From CAVVAL01 sp963742725 (GTDB taxonomy: Bacteria; Actinomycetota; Actinomycetes; Mycobacteriales; Cryptosporangiaceae), in the NCBI GenBank assembly GCA_963742725.1, contig CAVUMX010000003.1, positions 558,001 to 622,000 on the forward strand: a DNA stretch of 64,000 bases, given 5' to 3'. The notes under the pieces were generated by a model. The model was not told where the DNA came from. It did not search any database and was given only the letters and a program-made list of their open reading frames with translations. This document shows, piece after piece, positions 61,930 through 64,000 of the stretch. Each line of letters starts with the position of its first letter. Positions within the stretch are counted from its first letter, which is position 1. The translations under genes were made by a program, and so were the position numbers.

Positions 61930-63801
61930 ATGGCACTGGTTCCGCAGCTGCGCCCGGCCGGCGGCGGGGTGCGGGCGCTGGCCATCCGCGGCGACCTGAT
62001 CCTGGCCTGCGGGCGGGACGGAGTCGTCACCGTCCGGCAGCTGCGGACGGGGCAGCTGGTGCGGTCGGTCACCGAGCATCCGGCCTCCGCGTTCGCCGTC
62101 GGCGACTACTGGTTCGTCACGGCCGGAAGCGATGGCACGGCCCGGCTCTGGGACATCGCCACCTGCACTCCACTGGGGACGGTCGCCCGCGCCGGCACGG
62201 GCATCGTCGCCGTGGCCGTCGCCCCGGACGGGATCTGGCTGGCGACCGTCGCCGACGACGTCCGGCTCTGGGACATGGCGACCGGGCAGCTCCGGCACAC
62301 CCTCGCCACGGACGCCGGCTCCGTCGCGATGGCGCCCGACGGCACCTGGGTGGCGACCGCCGGCGCGGACGGCACCGTCCGCACCTGGGACAGCGCCACC
62401 GGCGAACCCCGCCTCGCGCTGACCGGGCACCGGTACGAGGTCCACGCCGTGGCCATCGCACCCGACGGGTCGTGGCTGGCCAGTGCCGGGTACCGCGACG
62501 TCCGGATCTGGCACGCGGACGGCCGGCCCCGGACGGCGCTCGCCGGCCACCGCTGTCCCGTCCGGGCGGTCGTGATCGCACCCGACAGCACCTGGCTGGC
62601 GACCGTCGACGAGGACGGCACCGCGTTCACCTGGGACGCCGAAACCGGCCACCGCCGCCACACCGTCCCGGCGGACGTGGACGCGGTCGCCATCGCCCCG
62701 GACAGCGACTGGTTCGCCACCGCCGGCACGGACGGCACGATCCGACTCCGGGACGCGGTCACCGGCGAACACCGCCGCACCCTCACCGGCTACGGCGACC
62801 GCCACGCCGGGATCGCGGCGCTGGCGGTGGGGGAGAAGGACCTCGTCACCGTCGACGGGCACGGAACCGTCCGTACGTGGGACGCCGCTACCGGCCGCCT
62901 GTGCCACACGGCCACCACCTGTGACGACGTACCGTTCGCGCTTGCCGTGGACGGCGACCACGTCGTCACCGGCGACTACGAAGGGAACATCACGGTGTGG
63001 GGCGCCGACGGTCACGCGCTGGCCGCTCACGGGAAGCCGGTCTCGGCGGTCGCTGTCGGCGGCGGGCTCGTGGTCAGCGCCGGCCACGACAACACCGTCC
63101 GGGCCTGGAACGGCCGGCCATTGTGGACGGGGTCGTCCGGGGACTGGACCGTGCGCGTGATAGCCCTCGCCGGCACGTGGCTCGTCACCGTGGACGACGG
63201 CGGCCACGGCCGGATCTGGGACGCCGCGACCGGGCAGGTCCGCCGCCGGTTCCGCCACGCCCGCGCGGGAGACGCCGGCTGGGGCGTCCTCGCGGTGGCC
63301 ATCGCGCCTGACGGGAACTGGTTCGCGACAGCGGGGGAGGATGGCGCGATCCGCCTGTGGGACCCCGTCACCGGCGAACCACTGCGGACCTTCACCGGCC
63401 ATCACGACTGGGTCACCGCACTAGCTGTCGCCCCGGGCGGCGCCTGGCTCGCGAGCGGCGGCGACGATCTGACGATCAGGATCTGGAACGTCGCGGACGG
63501 CACGGAAACCCGCGTCCTCACCGGCCAGCCGGACCGGATCACGGCCCTGGCGGCTCCGGACGGGCGGCGGATCGTGTCCGGCGGTGCGAGCGGCGCGACC
63601 CACCTGTGGGACGTCCACACCGGACGGTGCCGCGCCACCCTGCTGGCCCTGTCCGACGGCGGATGGGCGGCGATGCTGCCGGAGCAGCGGTACAAGCTGG
63701 CCGGCGTTCTCGGCGGGGAGTTCTGGTACGGCAGCGGCCTCGTCCGCCACGACCCGACCGCATCGGAATCCGTGCCGCTCGGCACTCAGCTCGACTGGTG
63801 A
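61930..63801 (+). CDS. WD40 repeat beta-propeller protein
   Basis: 623 residues made almost wholly of WD40-type blades (AIAPDG/DSxWLATA...DGTxRxWD-x-TG), about 14 in all, enough for two seven-bladed propellers. The C-terminal tail GGWAAMLPEQRYKLAGVLGGEFWYGSGLVRHD is that seen at the end of WD40 proteins that carry N-terminal kinase, protease or NACHT domains. Here no effector domain precedes the propeller, and no ribosome site is clear at ATG 61930. It may be a scaffold or a decapitated sensor protein. Confidence 0.85.
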   Translation: MALVPQLRPAGGGVRALAIRGDLILACGRDGVVTVRQLRTGQLVRSVTEHPASAFAVGDYWFVTAGSDGTARLWDIATCTPLGTVARAGTGIVAVAVAPDGIWLATVADDVRLWDMATGQLRHTLATDAGSVAMAPDGTWVATAGADGTVRTWDSATGEPRLALTGHRYEVHAVAIAPDGSWLASAGYRDVRIWHADGRPRTALAGHRCPVRAVVIAPDSTWLATVDEDGTAFTWDAETGHRRHTVPADVDAVAIAPDSDWFATAGTDGTIRLRDAVTGEHRRTLTGYGDRHAGIAALAVGEKDLVTVDGHGTVRTWDAATGRLCHTATTCDDVPFALAVDGDHVVTGDYEGNITVWGADGHALAAHGKPVSAVAVGGGLVVSAGHDNTVRAWNGRPLWTGSSGDWTVRVIALAGTWLVTVDDGGHGRIWDAATGQVRRRFRHARAGDAGWGVLAVAIAPDGNWFATAGEDGAIRLWDPVTGEPLRTFTGHHDWVTALAVAPGGAWLASGGDDLTIRIWNVADGTETRVLTGQPDRITALAAPDGRRIVSGGASGATHLWDVHTGRCRATLLALSDGGWAAMLPEQRYKLAGVLGGEFWYGSGLVRHDPTASESVPLGTQLDW

Positions 63802-63806
63802 CCCGC

Positions 63807-63865
63807 CGAGTTTCGGACTTTTGAGGGTCGCGGCTGCTGCGGAACCCTCAAAAGTCCGAAACTCG
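63807..63865. terminator. Long perfect inverted repeat after the WD40 gene
   Basis: 22-bp perfect arms beginning CGAGTTTCGGACTTTTGAGG at 63807-63828 and complementary at 63844-63865, with a 15-base loop. Five bases after the stop, so it can act as terminator. Its length and less GC-rich arms also suit a mobile or REP-like element. Confidence 0.7.
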
Positions 63866-63980
63866 AGGTGCCGGGCGGCGTGGGGGTGCCGGGCGGGGCG
63901 GGTGCCGGGCGGGGTGCGGGTGCCGGGCGGCGTGGGGGTGCCGGGCGGGGTGGGGGTGCCGGGCGGGGCGGGGTGGAGGC
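63866..63980. repeat. GC-rich tandem repeat of GTGCCGGGCGG-like units
   Basis: About seven degenerate copies of (G)GTGCCGGGCGGsGTGGGG, with unit lengths of ~11-18 bp. No gene here: frames across it give Pro/Thr/Arg repeats only. Confidence 0.7.
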
Positions 63981-64000
63981 GGGCCGCCACCGCGCGGGCC

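Overview
High-GC DNA (uniformly GC-rich codon third positions, many GTG/TTG starts, strong AGGAGG-type ribosome sites) from an actinobacterium, most likely a filamentous, chitin-degrading, streptomycete-like or Streptosporangiales-type organism. The lineage is an inference from the secreted chitinases, DasR-type operators, LAL regulators and specialised-metabolite genes; no rRNA, tRNA, CRISPR array, transposase or integrase was seen.

Region 1 (1-4.4 kb): the 3' end of a sugar-binding lipoprotein gene, a membrane-anchored protein with a kinase-like domain that has lost its catalytic residues, and a divergent solute-binding/von Willebrand A protein.

Region 2 (4.4-30 kb) is a biosynthetic gene cluster without any PKS or NRPS. 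It joins two routes to ortho-aminophenol acids. Class II DAHP synthase, a PhzE-type 2-amino-2-deoxyisochorismate synthase, a PhzD-type isochorismatase and an EntA-type dehydrogenase should give 3-hydroxyanthranilate (3-HAA). A dedicated aspartate kinase, a GriI-type aldolase and a GriH-type cyclase should give 3-amino-4-hydroxybenzoate (3,4-AHBA). An amidohydrolase-fold protein and a PaaK/F390-synthetase-like ligase lie between the two sets, the pair known from benzoxazole biosynthesis. Three flavin monooxygenases, two cupins, an O-methyltransferase, a nitroreductase, an acetyltransferase, a DHA2 exporter and two LuxR-type regulators complete it. A mixed 3-HAA/3,4-AHBA benzoxazole is the best product guess. 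Three genes in a row carry single-base frameshifts. Two intergenic regions share a 20-bp dyad that looks like a cluster operator.

Region 3 (30-44 kb): an APC permease with an ABC-2 exporter, a DUF1851-type protein, a GntR/FCD regulator with a fatty-acid-hydroxylase-like enzyme, a GH18 chitinase, an AbiEii-like nucleotidyltransferase fusion, an OFA-type MFS transporter with its small partner, and a barstar-domain protein.

Region 4 (42-58 kb) encodes secreted degradative enzymes: streptogrisin-like protease with a ricin-type lectin domain, epoxide hydrolase, second GH18 chitinase, large subtilase, fucosidase-like enzyme and HAF-repeat protein. Five dre-like (DasR) operators sit 50-140 bp upstream of five secreted-protein genes, suggesting one N-acetylglucosamine-responsive regulon. 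Inside this region are a MarR/maleylpyruvate-isomerase-like divergon and a non-secreted subtilase paired with an alpha/beta hydrolase that is frameshifted by a 29-bp duplication.

Region 5 (58-64 kb): relics of a UvrA-like gene, an ArsR-SRPBCC-hydrolase-DUF998 operon, a WD40 protein, and a long perfect inverted repeat followed by a GC-rich tandem repeat at the right end.
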